Shown piece after piece: positions 23,455 to 36,338 of a stretch of 64,000 nucleotides of DNA (position 1 is its first letter; the number at the start of each line of letters is the position of its first letter). The DNA is taken from positions 50,577,200 through 50,641,199 of the forward strand of contig CM050648.1 in assembly GCA_027574665.1 (NCBI GenBank), in the 5' to 3' direction. Made by a program: the position numbers and the translations under genes. Under the pieces are notes generated by a model that saw only the letters and a program-made list of their open reading frames with translations, did no database searches and was not told where the DNA came from. Source of the DNA: Rhynochetos jubatus (Eukaryota > Chordata > Aves > Eurypygiformes > Rhynochetidae).

Positions 23455-25558
23455 GACTTCTACTGACATCAGCTCTGCTGTAAACAAACCGTTGCTCTAG
23501 GTCGAGCTGAAACCACACTTCTTTTGGCTCAACTACAGGTGACCACAGGCAGCCTCAAAGCCAACCAAATACATATGCTGCTGCCCACAACGACGACTTA
23601 GGCGAGTATGTTCTACCCCTTTCCATATACTTTTGGTGAATTACAAAGAAAAGACAAACAACTCAGTACTAAATTTCCTTGGATCACAGGGCCCTAATTA
23701 ATGCTGTTATCTTTAGCCAACTGCATTTTCAAAAGCATCGTTTGGAACACTGGCTATATTTTGCCAACACAACCAAAACAACCTGTATAAATATTTTTTT
23801 TTTTCAGAAACATAAGAAAACTCAAATTAGAGCTTATTTCCTGTTTAACACACATTTTAGGACTGCACCATACAACAGGCTGTTATGTTACTGCTTTTTA
23901 TACGGTTTTTTTAATGGGAAATATTGGTGTTATAAACACCCCCCTGTATTCTGTATGCACGGTATTTATTTTCTAACATTGACTGGTCTATTAAACAGAA
24001 TGTTAAAATACGCAAGAGCAGAAAAAGGGGATGATGTGATCTGACTTTCTCAATGACAGCTTCTGCACTGCTACAGATTTTACATTTGATTCCTTTTTAA
24101 CTTTGTAAACAAAAGATAGAGGAAAGAAAATGTACTCTGCTAAATATTAATGTTCCAGTGAAACTAGTTAAAAGGTTTAAGAGAAAATAGTATTTATACC
24201 CTCATCATACTGCAAAATATGTGGAGTGATCTTGTTTGCATTTTCCAAGAGGTGCTATCACTGGAAGTAGACCAAAACCTGACATTTTCAGAATACAGTA
24301 ACGTGAATAATTGGTAAATTTATGAGCTTGTAAAACTAGCAAGATAGCACTGAGTGGGTGAGGGGGGAGCTTTCACGACTGCAGTATTGCCTGTGCTAAA
24401 ATATACACTTAGACACAGTGTACAGTAAAAGCAGGTCCAAAATTAGAACTATTTACAGCGTTGTCATTGTAAATAAAAGCAAGTCATGGCATGCCTAGTT
24501 TGATACTGTGACATGCAACATAAAACTCACAACCCTGCTCTTAATAGCTGTGTTTAAAAAGGATTATTGCCTGCTTTATATTTTGTTATGGAAACAATAA
24601 AAGTTCCTCTGGATTAACACTGTAGTATACAGCTTTGTCATGAAACTTCTTTGAAACATAATTCACAGACATGGAAACAAGAACCTCTGGAACATTAACA
24701 CAAAGCACCCCAACTAAACGTGCTGTTCAGCTGAAAGGTATTTACCTCTGAGCGTAGGAGAGCAGGGTGAAAAATGCTGCTCTAGTCCTCAAAATGGGGA
24801 CTAGGAGGAACTTCAAAAATCATACTGCCTTTAATGCTCTTGGATCTACCCCATTTGCTTTCACTTGTGTGACAGTAGGATTGCATCTGAAAAGCCTGTG
24901 TGCCCTACAACTGGCTAGCAACCATCAGCACTGTCAGAGTCGGGAACAGGGAGAACCTGGGGCTCTGGTCCTGCAAGACACCACTGGCAAAGTCCCCCTG
25001 GTCAGTGTAATCCCCTGGCTGAAACGTTGCTAGGTGTAAACTGTGAGCAAGGGACTGGCCCCATGCGTGGGCAGAAAGAGCAGCAAGCACTTCAAAGAGT
25101 CTGAAGGCTAGAAAACCAGGTGTTGCTCTTCCCAAGCAACGTAGCGAAAGCAAAAAGTTGGATTCTTTTGCGTGCCACTGAGCACGTAATCACCTTTTGG
25201 AAATCTGCCCAGGAGGTGGCCTAGAGAGTCTAAAGGGTATTTGGGCACATTGGCAAGGTCTGTGTGTTCCAGGTTTCACAAAAGTGGCTGAAGGTAGCAG
25301 TTCTCTGAGCTGCTGACCATGCTGTTCACATAAAAGACCTCCCTGGCACCCAGCAAGGTGATTAGTTCTGTGTTACTGGTTATAATTTTAACACTGAAGT
25401 CAAATGCTGTGATTCCTAGCATGTCAGGGAAAAGAGATAAGAATCTCATGAGGGAAGAGACAGAAATACATCTAAGAAAAACGAGGAGACTGTTTATTAA
25501 CAATTCTGGCAAAAAATGAATATGTATTATTAAAACAGATGAGCTAGGTGTCACTTAC

Positions 25559-25723
25559 CTTCTCTCCCAGGTAAGATGGCGGTGCTTTCCAGTACAAACT
25601 ATGCACTGAAGCAGGCAATTCTTGAACATCAGCCACTACACTGTTACTGACTGGATTGAAAGTGACTGGAATGTCAATATTTTCACCCACTGCCTCCAAG
25701 CGCCAGTTCTTCATGTCCATGAA
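25559..25723 (-). CDS. LAMA3: LAMA3 exon 27 (laminin IV type A domain)
   Basis: 165 nt, 55 codons. It encodes FMDMKNWRLEAV, IPVTFNPVSNSVVADVQELP and WKAPPSYLGEK. VADVQELPA and W.APPSYLG.K are conserved L4 motifs. Acceptor TATTAG, donor GTAAGT. Confidence 0.96.
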
Positions 25724-27120
25724 CTAATAAAAATACATAAAGGAAATAAAAGCTTGCTTCATCCTTTATTAAACTTTACCAGCACCGAGTAATAAGGGGA
25801 AATTTTTTTAGCCTCTAATTCTCCAAGCCTGAAATTCAACCCCTTAGGAGCCAGCCTAAGATCTTTGCCCAGTGGTGGTTAAAAGTACCTCAAAAGAGAG
25901 CATGAGTGGGACAGATGCGCTAAAGCTACTTGGGATGCAGGGATACGGTTTGTCAGCTGCTAACTAAGTTCTGTCTTCAGTCACATGAAGGCATAACCCT
26001 TCTGGAGGGGACTAGTAGTTGTGAACATAAACCCAACGACATAATTTGGAGGTGCTTTTTTTAAGTCCATACCAAAAATCAAACCAAGGACTCTAACCTA
26101 AATTACAGCGTGTGGACCCACTGTGGTATGTTAACTGGGTAAGAGGGGACATGGCAGGATATTCTGGGGAGGTAGGCAATGTAGCCCAATATTCTGACTC
26201 TTTAATAATGCACATTTAATGGTCACGGCTCTTGTTTCATGAAAGACCATACATTCTGTTACTTATCATTATGCTGGGGGAAAGAAAGCATCATGCTTAC
26301 GTATCAGAACAGTTCTGTGGTGGGTTGACCTTGGCTGGCCAGAGCAATGAAACAAAAAGATAGACATGTTGTCAAAACAGTCTTTGGTGGACAAGTAATC
26401 ACTAGAGGACATCTTCCTAAAGCAAATGGAAGTTTGCTACCGACTTTACCGAGGCCAGATTTTCATACTTTGCGTCTAAACAATAAAGTGACACAATCTG
26501 AATTGTGTCAAGTCTATGTCTAAGCCTAAATAAAAGTCCTCATCCACCATTCTAGGGCTCTTCTTTGCTCTTTCTCTTGCATTGTTTGAGGCAGTTGGTC
26601 CTTCTTTTTCAGTCTTCAGCCACCTTACTATTCATTTTGGCTACTAAAAATCTATCTTCTCCTCCTTTTCTCATGCTTGATGTCATATCTTTTTTATGGG
26701 GAGGAAAGAAAGACAATTTTTACAATCTTCGTGGAAACTGACACAAGTTTCTTAGGTTTCAAAATGCACCTGTGATACAGACGTGTAAAATGACACGTGC
26801 TTATCAAAGTATCTTGAAGGAGACCATTGACTGTAACGATGAACTAGTGTCTGAAGACAGAGCAATAGAAGGCCAGCACAACTTCAGCCCAACTAGTGAT
26901 TTGTAAATAAACACATGCATATGGCCATTTCTGCTGAAAGGCACTTTCAGACCACCTGAGGTGTAACAAGGCTGCACTAAATCTGCACAATTGCTTGCAG
27001 AATATTTCTCATCCTCAGAAGTTATTAAAACAAATTTTCAATTTTGGAAGAAATCTGGCATTTCCTTAATGGAACAAATGCAGGTTCATGAGAGCAAAGA
27101 AAAGAAACTATTGAATATAC

Positions 27121-27261
27121 CTTGCTTCTACGACGATTTGTGCTGCGACAGTCGTTGGTTGCCCCAAAACAAAAGCAAGAGGTGCATCCCTTGGGATTAG
27201 AAGGGTCCAGATAAAAGGATCCTGGTCGGCAAACATCACATTCTGCACCTTCAACATTCTC
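27121..27261 (-). CDS. LAMA3: LAMA3 exon 26 (LE repeat entering L4)
   Basis: 141 nt, 47 codons. It encodes [20 protein letters not shown], then [17 protein letters not shown] and a basic RRRSK end. GCTSCFCFG is the signature of the LE repeat interrupted by the laminin IV type A domain. Acceptor TTAACAG, donor GTATAT. Confidence 0.96.
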
Positions 27262-28046
27262 CTGTTAAGGTATAGTTGAAAGAAATCTTAGTTTTCGTTT
27301 TGGTTTTGGTGAGGCCCACAAAACCTACTGCACATAAAACACACCTTCTGAAAGCATGTTTATTTAAATGCATGGAAACATGAATGAAAATATGTGATCG
27401 TGTGGATAAACCATATTCCAAATGCAAATAAAACTGACTTCTTGGAGACTATCTTAGTTATGAGCTGTCTTTCCAGTTTAAAAAGTGAACCACTGAGTAA
27501 GAAATATTAGTCAGAGACAGCTGGTAAGTTCCCTGCCAAAACCCTCCTGCTGGCTTTTCCAAACCTACGATATAAAAGGTCACTCGTGAAAGTTCACATT
27601 TATCACATTTAATTACGCAGATCAGAACAAAAGAAGATTTCCTGGATATAATGATGTGGTGAAATGTCAACTGACTTACTATGGCTAAAAAAAGCATGGG
27701 ACCTGGTTAACATCCAGAAGCCAAGATGCAGATGCGTAAAGCCAATCTGTGCAGGGTACAGACTGCTTCAGTGAATCAACAGACATCTACTTTGTAGCAC
27801 TTACCACCCTGCAAAGCCTAAGACTGCCTTAAAACTGACAGGTACTGAACTCCTTAAAAAATGGCATTTAACTGCTACCATGATAATCTGTGCACATCCT
27901 GCAAGGTGTGATGGTTTTGTACAGCTGCATTTAATTCTTACTGAAAACTTAATGATAAACTCACTTCATTCACCCCATTAAATACGAAACAGTCACTGAT
28001 GTGCAAATGATGCTTGTGAATGCAGAAGTAATTTGATTTATCTGAC

Positions 28047-28191
28047 CTTACAGATACAAATTCCTGTCTGGGGATCGCAAACATCCGTTTCTGTTCCACC
28101 TCTGTTACAGTTACACGGCACGCAGTTTGGGAAACCGTAAGTACCAGGAGCACACCGATCACACTGCCGTCCTTTTATTCCTGGCTTGCAT
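28047..28191 (-). CDS. LAMA3: LAMA3 exon 25 (LE repeats)
   Basis: 145 nt, 1 nt + 48 codons. It encodes CKPGIKGRQCDRCAPGTYG, FPNCVPCNCNRGGTETDVCD and TGICICK. Human alpha-3 has CKP.ITGRQCDRC and ECVPCNCNRDGTEPGVCDP. Donor GTCAGA, acceptor ATCAAG. Confidence 0.95.
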
Positions 28192-30932
28192 CTTGATCAA
28201 CAGAGAAACACAGGGGAGGGAGTCAGTAGGGGAGGCAGGAATGGACCAGGTGAAAAGGCAGGTGAATCAAAGTGATGGCATGGCTAAGACACAGCTTTAT
28301 GACTTCCATGGAGGAACAGCAGCAGGCTAGTATTGTCAGATTCAAACAGTGAGATGTTCTATATGGCTATGGAACTGATTAGGAATGGATTTGATTTTGG
28401 AGGCTATAGATGCTCACAATGGACTCACACTTGTGCAGCTATTCAGTGCTTGCAGTGCAGAACTACTCTCTCCCTGCACCGAAGTGTGAAACACGGATGT
28501 TGTACGCACGTAAGCGGAGCTGGAAGAAGATTTATAGCTGGATGATGTGACTGGTCACTTCGCAGGGCACTCACTTGCTAACAAAAAGGTGGAGAATCCC
28601 AGGCATGTGAATAATTATGGGGACTTCAACCTGCCACAAGGCTTAGGTTAGTTTACAACTGTTCACAAAGGATAAAATTCACTTTGCTCACAGTGAGGCT
28701 AAATGCCTTGGTTTTACTTAGGTGAAGTACAGAAGATGTGAAAAACAACACCAAAGCATGAATGAGGCTTGTTGTAAGAAAGAACACCTTTCAGTGGCAG
28801 CATCTACCTCACCCTACCTTTACAACAAACTTCCACAGACTGATAAAACTAGTGAAAATGTAGGTCTGATGATTCCTCTTGCTTCTGTCTACGCTGGTAA
28901 CGTCTGCACCAGACCAAAGGAGGGTTCAAGACAGGAAAGATCCATTGTTAAGAATGTCTGCCATCACTACCATCCACACCTTTACATTTTAGATGTGGTA
29001 CGGTAATTTTTAAGTCACAGCGGGTTGGTGGAGTCTCTTGTGGCTCTCAACACCAAATTTATATGTGCACTAACACTACAAATTTAATGGAAATAAACAG
29101 TTAAATGATGCAGACAAGGTTGACTGCACTTCACAGAATATGAAAGCAATTATGCAATTCACCAAACAATGGGTGAGGTTTCTTAGAGTCTGCCTGAATG
29201 CATTACCCTCCCACCCCCCCAGATAACAGGAGCTGGATGGGGACTTTGAACTTCATGTAATGCACCCAAGGAAAGGTACTAGTCAGAATGTAGTGGTTAG
29301 CTATACACTTCAGTAAGCATTTGCCAAATGTTAAGTTTTGCTTCAGAAATGCCGTTTCTTTGGTATTACCAATTGGGCTGCACATGAAAGCTACCACCAT
29401 TACAATCAGGCAATACAGCTTTTTACTAAAACGGAAAAATCTGACCATTTCTGCAAAAAGTACCCTCAATTTTACTTGAGTAGAAATATCTTAAGCCCTT
29501 TCTTGGAAATATTAGGTTTTAGGTGAACAAAGTATTTATTTTATTTACTTTTGCACAGCATTCATTTTTATTTTATATTGTATGGGGAAAGTGAAAGCCA
29601 AGATTAATGAGATTGAGTGTAGATCAGGAGATACAGCATATGCTACACTTTAACTCTGAACCCCAACTTCTCTATACGAAAATGCTTGTTTTGCCTTTAG
29701 GATAAGACAATTACTCACTTCATACACAAAGGACAGACTTAGGAAAATAATTTTAATTCAGGAAGATGAGGCCAGGCTCTTCTTAGTGGTGTCCAGTGAC
29801 AGGACCAGGGGCAATGGCCATAAACTGGGAAACAGAAGGTTCAACCTGAACGTGAGGAAACCCTTCTTCCCTGTGAGGGTGACAGAGCCCTGGGACAGGC
29901 TGCCCAGAGGTGGGGGAGTCTCCTTCCCTGGAGACTTTCCAAAGCCGCCTGGACTTGTTCCTGTGTGATCTGCTCTAGGGGATCCTGCTCTGGCAGGGGG
30001 TTGGACTAGATGATCTCTAGGGGTCCCTTCCAACCCCGAACACTCTGTGAATCTGTAAATAACATAAGTATTCTCTGAAAAATGCTATTCTCTGTCATAT
30101 TTACAGGATTAATGGCACAGCAGGAAGGATGATATCTCTCTTTTTGAGGACCCTGCAAAGATACAGCCAAACCAGTCAAACAGAACTAATCCTGTCCTTA
30201 CCCAACTTACTGGCTATCAAGTACTTGCACTTGCTATTTAAGGACTCAATCTCTCCAAGGAAATAATAGAAACGTTCAACTGTACTAATACTTCCAGCAT
30301 CTGAGTTTAAGATAATCCCCTATGATTGTGTCTGTATGCTATATATATTTTAGAGGATATAAATAAAAATAAAATTAAAGAATTTATTTTTATTTTTGTA
30401 TGCTGAGTTACAGAAAAATAAGCATATGTCATACAGAAGACATAATTTTCAGGGCAATTATCACCTATGGCTCCAACCGAACAGTACTTTCCAAACAGAC
30501 AGTACCTATCATCAGTTTGTCAAAATTCATTGCAAACATTTAAGCTTTACAGGACTTGAAAATGCCACTGGCCTGAAACCCAGACATCAGACTGTGGAAG
30601 GTCAACTGCAAAATCTTCAGAATCTGAGAGATAATGTACACCATTACAAATGATGTACATGTCCAGAAGTCAGGAGCTCTGATCTGAGGTCCTTCATGAG
30701 ATGGACAGAGATTCAAGGACTTAGCATGAGTGGCATGGCACGTCACTGGCAAGCAGAACGCAAGCCCAGGAATCCCAAATCCCACCATTAGTTCCCTGCA
30801 CAAATCATATTTCCACTAAAACTGCTTAAATCACTATTCACCATCATCTGTCTCTCACATCCCTCCAAATACCTGAGAAGGGTGAAGCAAACCACTCATG
30901 CATCATTTATAATGCACATAACCCAAACTTAC
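28192..30932. other. Intron 24-25
   Basis: Contains the divergent CR1 fragment 29757-30052. No other feature recognised. Confidence 0.6.
29757..30052 (+). mobile_element. CR1 LINE 3' fragment, divergent subfamily
   Basis: Contains gtccagtgacaggaccagg, ggacaggctgcccagaggtg and a degenerate tail (cccttccaaccccgaacact). Plus orientation, in the exon 24-25 intron. Its 3' end differs from the other copies, so it is probably another CR1 subfamily. Confidence 0.85.
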
Positions 30933-31137
30933 TTGCATTGCCCATTGGTTTTTTCACATTCTGGGCTTGCCACATTAATGACTCCCTTTTCTGAACAGTT
31001 GCAGCTCTCGCAGCCAGCAAGAGGGTGATAGCTGAAGTGAAGCTTCTCGCACACTTCACACTTTGGTCTCACGGTTCGTGGAGGGCAAATGCATTTACCA
31101 GTCACGTCATCGCAAAGACGCTGCCCACAGTTGCACA
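30933..31137 (-). CDS. LAMA3: LAMA3 exon 24 (LE repeats)
   Basis: 205 nt, 2 nt + 67 codons + 2 nt. It encodes CNCGQRLCDDVTGKCICPPR, TVRPKCEVC, HPLAGCESCNCSEKG and ECEKTNGQC. It covers one full LE repeat and the start of the next. CPPRTVRP.CEVCE matches human alpha-3. Acceptor ACCTAG, donor GTAAGT. Confidence 0.96.
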
Positions 31138-32016
31138 CTAGGTCAAAGCAAATGTTTCACAAATTAATCACATCTCAACTTACAATGATCAACTGTTACC
31201 AAACCTGCATATGAAACAAGCACACACAGCCTGTATGTATAAAGGACAGGACTCTCCTCTCTCTCTCACTAGTTTGTAAGCTCAGCTGGCCTGTTTGACT
31301 TCAACTATCACAATGACGTGAGACTGAGACAAACCAAGGTCATGGAAACCAACTATGTGACTGTAATGGCAGTTTCAAAGAATAGCATGAGACCTTGGCT
31401 CTTTTCCGCAGATTGGTAGTTTAACTTCACCACAGGCATGATTACTGCTTCCCCAAAATTCCAAGCGTTAAACAATGAATAGTTCTGGTGCTAAGGGCAC
31501 CACTTTTACAAAGTAACGTTAGTAAACATAGAGAATAATATCTGGGAAAGCAGCTGAAGACTGTTGGTGTAATCTATAAATCTGTTGATGTTATTAACAA
31601 CAGAAAAGGAGGAATTAAGAATGCTGGCTCTGATTACACATGGAAAATCTTGAGGGTAGAAAGTGGGATACAACAGTAGTAACTTAGAAATGATCTAGCA
31701 GTCAGGGCAGAAAAATCTGTTTGACTGGAAGAGTGGCAATATGAATTTTAACCAGTAAAACTGTAAGCCTGCTACACCTGATCAGACAACACAGGTGAAG
31801 GCACACTGCACCGTGAACTAGGTGTACTTAAAGGGATTGGAGTTACATCTGTGTTAAAATGAAAGCTATGCTATACTAAATCTAAGACGGTTCAACCGAC
31901 CTCTCATAGGATCAAGCCTTATAAAGAAACACAAGGCTGCGGCACCTCTGCAGTAAAATCAGACAATGAAATAAAAGGTCAAGTCTGGCGCTGACGAGGT
32001 CCAAGCATGTACTTAC

Positions 32017-32228
32017 ACTTGCAGAATGGAAATCCATAGTAGCCGGTTTGGCATCGGCTGCACTGACGACCGATGACATGAGGTCTGCAAATACACTGTC
32101 CTCCCAGGGGGCTGCAAGCAGGGCTGGTGGCACCTGCTCTATGGCAATTACATGGCAGGGCTCCGTTGTTGTAGAAAGCCACTAGTGACCTTACAGAGTC
32201 CTTACAGAAGGCCGATGATCCTTCCGGG
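32017..32228 (-). CDS. LAMA3: LAMA3 exon 23 (first LE repeat of the second rod)
   Basis: 212 nt, 1 nt + 70 codons + 1 nt. It encodes PEGSSAFCKDSVRSLVAFY, NNGALPCNCHRAG, CICRPHVIGRQCSRC and TGYYGFPFC. The open frame runs further upstream, but acceptor AAATAG at 32229 gives the YIDPEG junction and removes sequence unlike laminin. Donor GTAAGT. Confidence 0.94.
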
Positions 32229-32729
32229 CTATTTAAATTGAAATATAAATCATGTAAGTACTGGCACTTTACCACTGCTTTGCAGTGGGTCAGTAAATTA
32301 GGGTCCTGTCTTTCAAACAGTTCTTTGACATAAGGATGGCATAAGTACACATGCAAGGATATTCTTTAATTAAATTAGTGGTGAATGGCTTTGAACAAAC
32401 AGGTAAGAGATTTTTTCAAGAAAGTAATAATTTTCATATCAGTTCAGACATGCCATGCAAAATACCAAATACCAAAGATGGAAATACCAAAGCCAGAAAG
32501 ATGACATAGATTTCCCTCTTTTATGCTATGAGCAAGAAAGCTCCACCTTTACATTTCGTTTACAATAGTCAGGTGAAAATGACTCATGGAAATTTAATGG
32601 CCCAGCATAAGCCATGAAAAGCATTAGTGTAGCACAATGATTGGGATTTTATACATATGTCTTTAATACGAAGTATTATTAATTCCCAGTTTGTTGTCAA
32701 TGTTCAGTTTTTTAGAAAGTGATGCTTAC

Positions 32730-32845
32730 TCAATATAAAAACTGTTTCCTCCACATTGGCTGATAAAATCAAATGACTTGTCCACTGTCTTTTTGTCAAG
32801 AATTTTGTAACTGTAGGTGTCTGCTGGAACAACTAAGATATTTTC
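32730..32845 (-). CDS. LAMA3: LAMA3 exon 22 (end of globular region)
   Basis: 116 nt, 38 codons + 2 nt. It encodes ENILVVPADTYSYKILDKK, then DFISQCGGNSFYI. Human alpha-3 has LVVPAENYDYQILHKK and FITNCG.NSFYLD. The split last codon GA|C gives D with exon 23. Acceptor TTTTAAG after a T-run, donor GTAAGC. Confidence 0.95.
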
Positions 32846-33236
32846 CTTAAAAAAAAAACAAGAGAGCTAAATTGTACACTCCAGAGAAAAGCAAAAGACA
32901 CAAACTAAAGCATTTATATATTTAAATGTTGCTTCATTATACTGTCTGGATTTTCTCAAAACCCGTAACAATATAACTGAGAAAAATAGGAAAATATGCT
33001 TTTTATCTTCCCCCCCGCCACCAGGTTGTGATGCTACAAGCTGTGTATAGCAAGAACAGTGTATAGTATCTTAATAACTTAAAATAAGACAGAAGCAGTG
33101 CACAAGAACCTAAAAATCTGAAACTCAACATTAAAAGACAAAATCTTTCTTTCTGGCTTTCATCTTTGCATCTCTCTCTAAATGAATGGTGAAACTGAGA
33201 ATAACATCTCCAAGTACATTCAGGTAATAAACGTAC

Positions 33237-33376
33237 CAGAACCAGCGTTCTTCCATCAGGTATCATCACTGTAACAGAGACCTCAGGTTCAGAAACGTCA
33301 AGCTCAATTTGGTTTGCTGCAATCACCTGATCTCGACAGCCAGAGGAATGAGGACAGAATGAAGCACTGAAGGAAC
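33237..33376 (-). CDS. LAMA3: LAMA3 exon 21 (globular region)
   Basis: 140 nt, 2 nt + 46 codons. It encodes SFSASFCPHSSGCRDQVIAA, NQIELDVSEPEVSV and GRTLVL. Human alpha-3 has ASFCPH..GCRDQVIA and DISEPEV. Acceptor TTCTAG, donor GTACGT. Intron 20-21 is only 88 nt. Confidence 0.95.
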
Positions 33377-33464
33377 CTAGAAGAAAAAAAGCATAATGCC
33401 AAAAAATGCCCCATGTGCCAAAATGCTGAGAAAGGAAAGAGGTTAGATCAAATCAGCTGCTTAC

Positions 33465-33591
33465 CCAACCACACACGTCCCGCATCCACGCGCACTTGCA
33501 CAGGGAACGCCGGGTGTGCTGGCTGATAAAAATGTACCACAAATACATATCTGCCCAAGCGGGGCACTCTGCCGCTCAAGGCGATCTGGTT
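33465..33591 (-). CDS. LAMA3: LAMA3 exon 20 (globular region)
   Basis: 127 nt, 42 codons + 1 nt. It encodes NQIALSGRVPRLGRYVFVVH, FYQPAHPAFPVQV and GRVWL. The VP.LGRYVFV.HFYQ.AHP.FP motif is strongly conserved in alpha-3B and alpha-5. The open frame extends upstream past other AGs, but acceptor TCCGCAG at 33592 restores the QNQ junction with exon 19. Donor GTAAGC. Confidence 0.93.
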
Positions 33592-33871
33592 CTGCGGAAG
33601 CAAGAACAGCTCTGGTAGTGTATTTGGTTTGTGAAATATCCTTGGGATTGTGAGCTGTGCTCTATGCCACCTACCTGCAGTGAAAAAGCAGGGGCTTAGC
33701 ATCTCCCAGCAAGCTAACGATAACTCTAAAGAACATGGTGTTACAACGGCATGCTCCTATCTCCATCCTATCTTCTGCAGCCTGTGAGACTACCGTGGAG
33801 TTTAGAAAGAAGCTGGCATTTTTGTTCCTTTCTGTATATTGTCGTGGTAGCTTACTCAGACTGCAACATTT

Positions 33872-33923
33872 TGATCATATCATATCATATCATATCATAT
33901 CATATCATATCATATCATATCAT
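33872..33923. repeat. (CATAT)n microsatellite, about 10 units
   Basis: Uninterrupted tcata/catat pentamers in the intron between LAMA3 exons 19 and 20. Likely polymorphic in length. Confidence 0.95.
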
Positions 33924-34017
33924 TCAGTTTTGATTTTCTTTAAGTCTTTGATCTATTTAACTTTACTAAGAACATACTTTCTGACTTAGGAAACAATATT
34001 CTGAAAATATGAGATAC

Positions 34018-34183
34018 CTGTAACGGCGTCAAGGTGACTCTGTTAACCTCATCAGAAGGTAAAGGGGCACTCGGTGGATCATAGACTACGTTGCTCTGCA
34101 CTTCAGAAATTTTCCCATCCTTGAACGCATCCAAAACCAAAGCTGCTGATGGAGTTTCGTACACTGACGGAACGCATGTTGCA
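34018..34183 (-). CDS. LAMA3: LAMA3 exon 19 (globular region, variable linker)
   Basis: 166 nt, 1 nt + 55 codons. It encodes ATCVPSVYETPSAALVLDAF, VVYDPPSAPLP and VTLTPLQ. The ATC.....ETP.AL.LD start matches human alpha-3; the proline-rich later part looks like a fast-evolving linker. Acceptor TTTTAG, donor GTATCT. A (CATAT)n microsatellite lies about 95 bases downstream of the donor. Confidence 0.93.
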
Positions 34184-36240
34184 CTAAAACCAGAATTATA
34201 GGAATTACTCTTGAAGCCAGGACAATCTTAAGCATCAGAAAAGGAAAAGCAGTTGATTCACTAAAGTCAATATATTAGACTGCAGTACAATTAATAATGC
34301 AATAGTAACCCCTGTCACTCTTTGGATTCTATGTAAATGATCAGAAAGTAAATAAACCCAAGAGGTATGGATTTAACTTATAAAGGGGAAAATGCGCATT
34401 AACTGATTTTATTCATTCAAAATTTCCACAAGCTGAACAGTTGCAGTGGAAAGATTTTGCTAAGGAAGATGAAACCTAAGAGAACCAAGAGTGTTAAAAA
34501 AAAAGCCCAATTAAATAGATTTTAGTAAATCCAGTTAGCTACGTTCACCAGAATCTGTACTAATACTGAATTCTCAGTTCTGCAAATATTTGCATAGGTG
34601 TATCCTTTAAACATGCAAGTTTTCCCACTGAAGCTGACGGGACTACTTAAGTACTTAGGAGTTAAGTATGCGCTCAAATATTTGTAGAACTGGAGCCAAA
34701 ATAAATAACACTGCTCCTTGGAAGTATCCTTATTCGTTCACTGCTGTGTTTAACTATTTCTTCTTTGGTATATTTAATTCTGAAAAAATTGATTGAGAGA
34801 CATTATTTTCCAAGACTGCAGGAGAAAATGTTTTTTGAGGGTTTCCTGCTGGTATTTGTTCAATTCTCTTAAGCACTCAACAGACAATGATTAATCTTTG
34901 CTGAAGACAGGCCCAGAACTGGAATGGCAAGTTATGTTTCAGGGCCAGGATTGAGATGTGTGTGCCAGGCCTGCATGGGAAATCACGTGTAGCGTCCACT
35001 TACAATACTCTTAAACCGAGCCAAGGCTGCATCTCGCAACTTGGTGAACACTAAACATTTCAGGAACGCAAAAACGCTGCCAGGTAATGGGCAGAATCAC
35101 AGAACATAAGCATACAGTAAACTATGCAAAAATAACAAGAGATTAAAAAAGCAGCACAAAACCAAAGTGAAAGGTACAAATTTCTACATTAGCTTTGTTT
35201 TAAACCATGTTTTTCACCCAGCTTCTCTCCCTCATTTAACTCAAAATATAAATGCCTAAGAATGCAAAATACCTTTGGTGTGAGGACATGTATCTTCAGC
35301 CTTAGAGAGCTACTCTCAGTTGTAACACTCTGAGCAGGAGAATTAAAGCTGTAATTCAATGCTATGCATGCTTGGAAGACAGTACAGTCACAAGCTTTTA
35401 GTCAATTTACTACCCAGATTTTTCTGCCTGCTATTTCAATTCAAGCATTACATTAGCAGCTACCGTCTGGAAAACTATTAGACCTAGTCACCAATGCTTT
35501 CTGCCTCTGAGGTCCTGCAAATGACATTTACTTTTACTCCGAGGCTCTTCCCACTGCCAAATCAGTAGGAAGGAAGCCTTGGGAATAGCATCACGAGGGA
35601 CATCCTGTGGAGCGCAACAGGAACTTCAGCGCGGGGCTCCCTGATTTGGAAGCTGCAGTGGTAGTTCCTCTCTGGTCCAAAGAATAAAACTGTGTGGGGT
35701 GAGTGCTGAGAGCACACCTACCATATGGGCCTGATGATGGGGTGGACAAGGGAATGGCTTGTCTGTGAACCGGGGGTTTACATGCTGAGTAGTTTGGTGA
35801 TGCCCAGTCGAGCCAGTGGGATGTGTGCCCGAAAGAACAGTCCCATCCCCTACCTAATGACAAATTAAAGCTATTTTGAAACAGCTGAAGCAGTAACGTG
35901 CAGAATGAAACTCCAGACAGAGTTTAAAGCATTTTGGGCCACCAAAGTGACAGTGTTTCTCCACCTGGACACCTATCGTTCTGCATGGCATGTGACAGAT
36001 GTATGTTTTCTAACTCTGTAGTTCAGATGGGTCAGGAAGAGGCCAGTATTAACAAAACCCTGGGCAGAGACTGTCTAGATTAACACTTCAGCTTTTTTAC
36101 AAGTAACTACTTTGCAAAAGTGGCCTACAAATGACCTGTGAGTCACTGACAAAGCTTCATTGAAAATAATTAAGATGCCATTTAGTCTGCCTTGCAAGGT
36201 TCTTTCCAGAAAATAGGAGGGATGAGAACGAGCCCGTTAC

Positions 36241-36338
36241 CTTCCATCACGGGTACTCTTGTAAGCAGCTATGCACTGTACTTTAGGATCCACATATTCT
36301 GGAGAAAATTCTTCGGCTGAAATAATACAAACCTTGTG
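36241..36338 (-). CDS. LAMA3: LAMA3 exon 18 (globular region)
   Basis: 98 nt, 32 codons + 2 nt. It encodes HKVCIISAEEFSPEYVDP, then VQCIAAYKSTRDG. Human alpha-3 reads HQVCIIP.EEFS.EYV here. Acceptor TTTTTCAG, donor GTAACG. Confidence 0.94.

Larger units (their letters stand above)
20686..27120. other. Introns within the L4 region
   Basis: Around exons 29, 28 and 27. One CR1 tail at 23321-23454. The 22803-25558 and 25724-27120 introns otherwise show nothing recognisable. Confidence 0.6.

Noticed and set aside
23679-24044. 121-codon plus-strand frame
   Set aside because: AT-rich codon use and no recognisable domain; consistent with chance in intron.
33592-33702. Upstream extension of the exon 20 open frame as coding
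   Set aside because: Sequence above 33591 does not resemble laminin, and the acceptor at 33592 gives the conserved junction.
33872-33923. Regular repeat as a CRISPR array
   Set aside because: It is a 5-bp microsatellite with no spacers, in a vertebrate genome.
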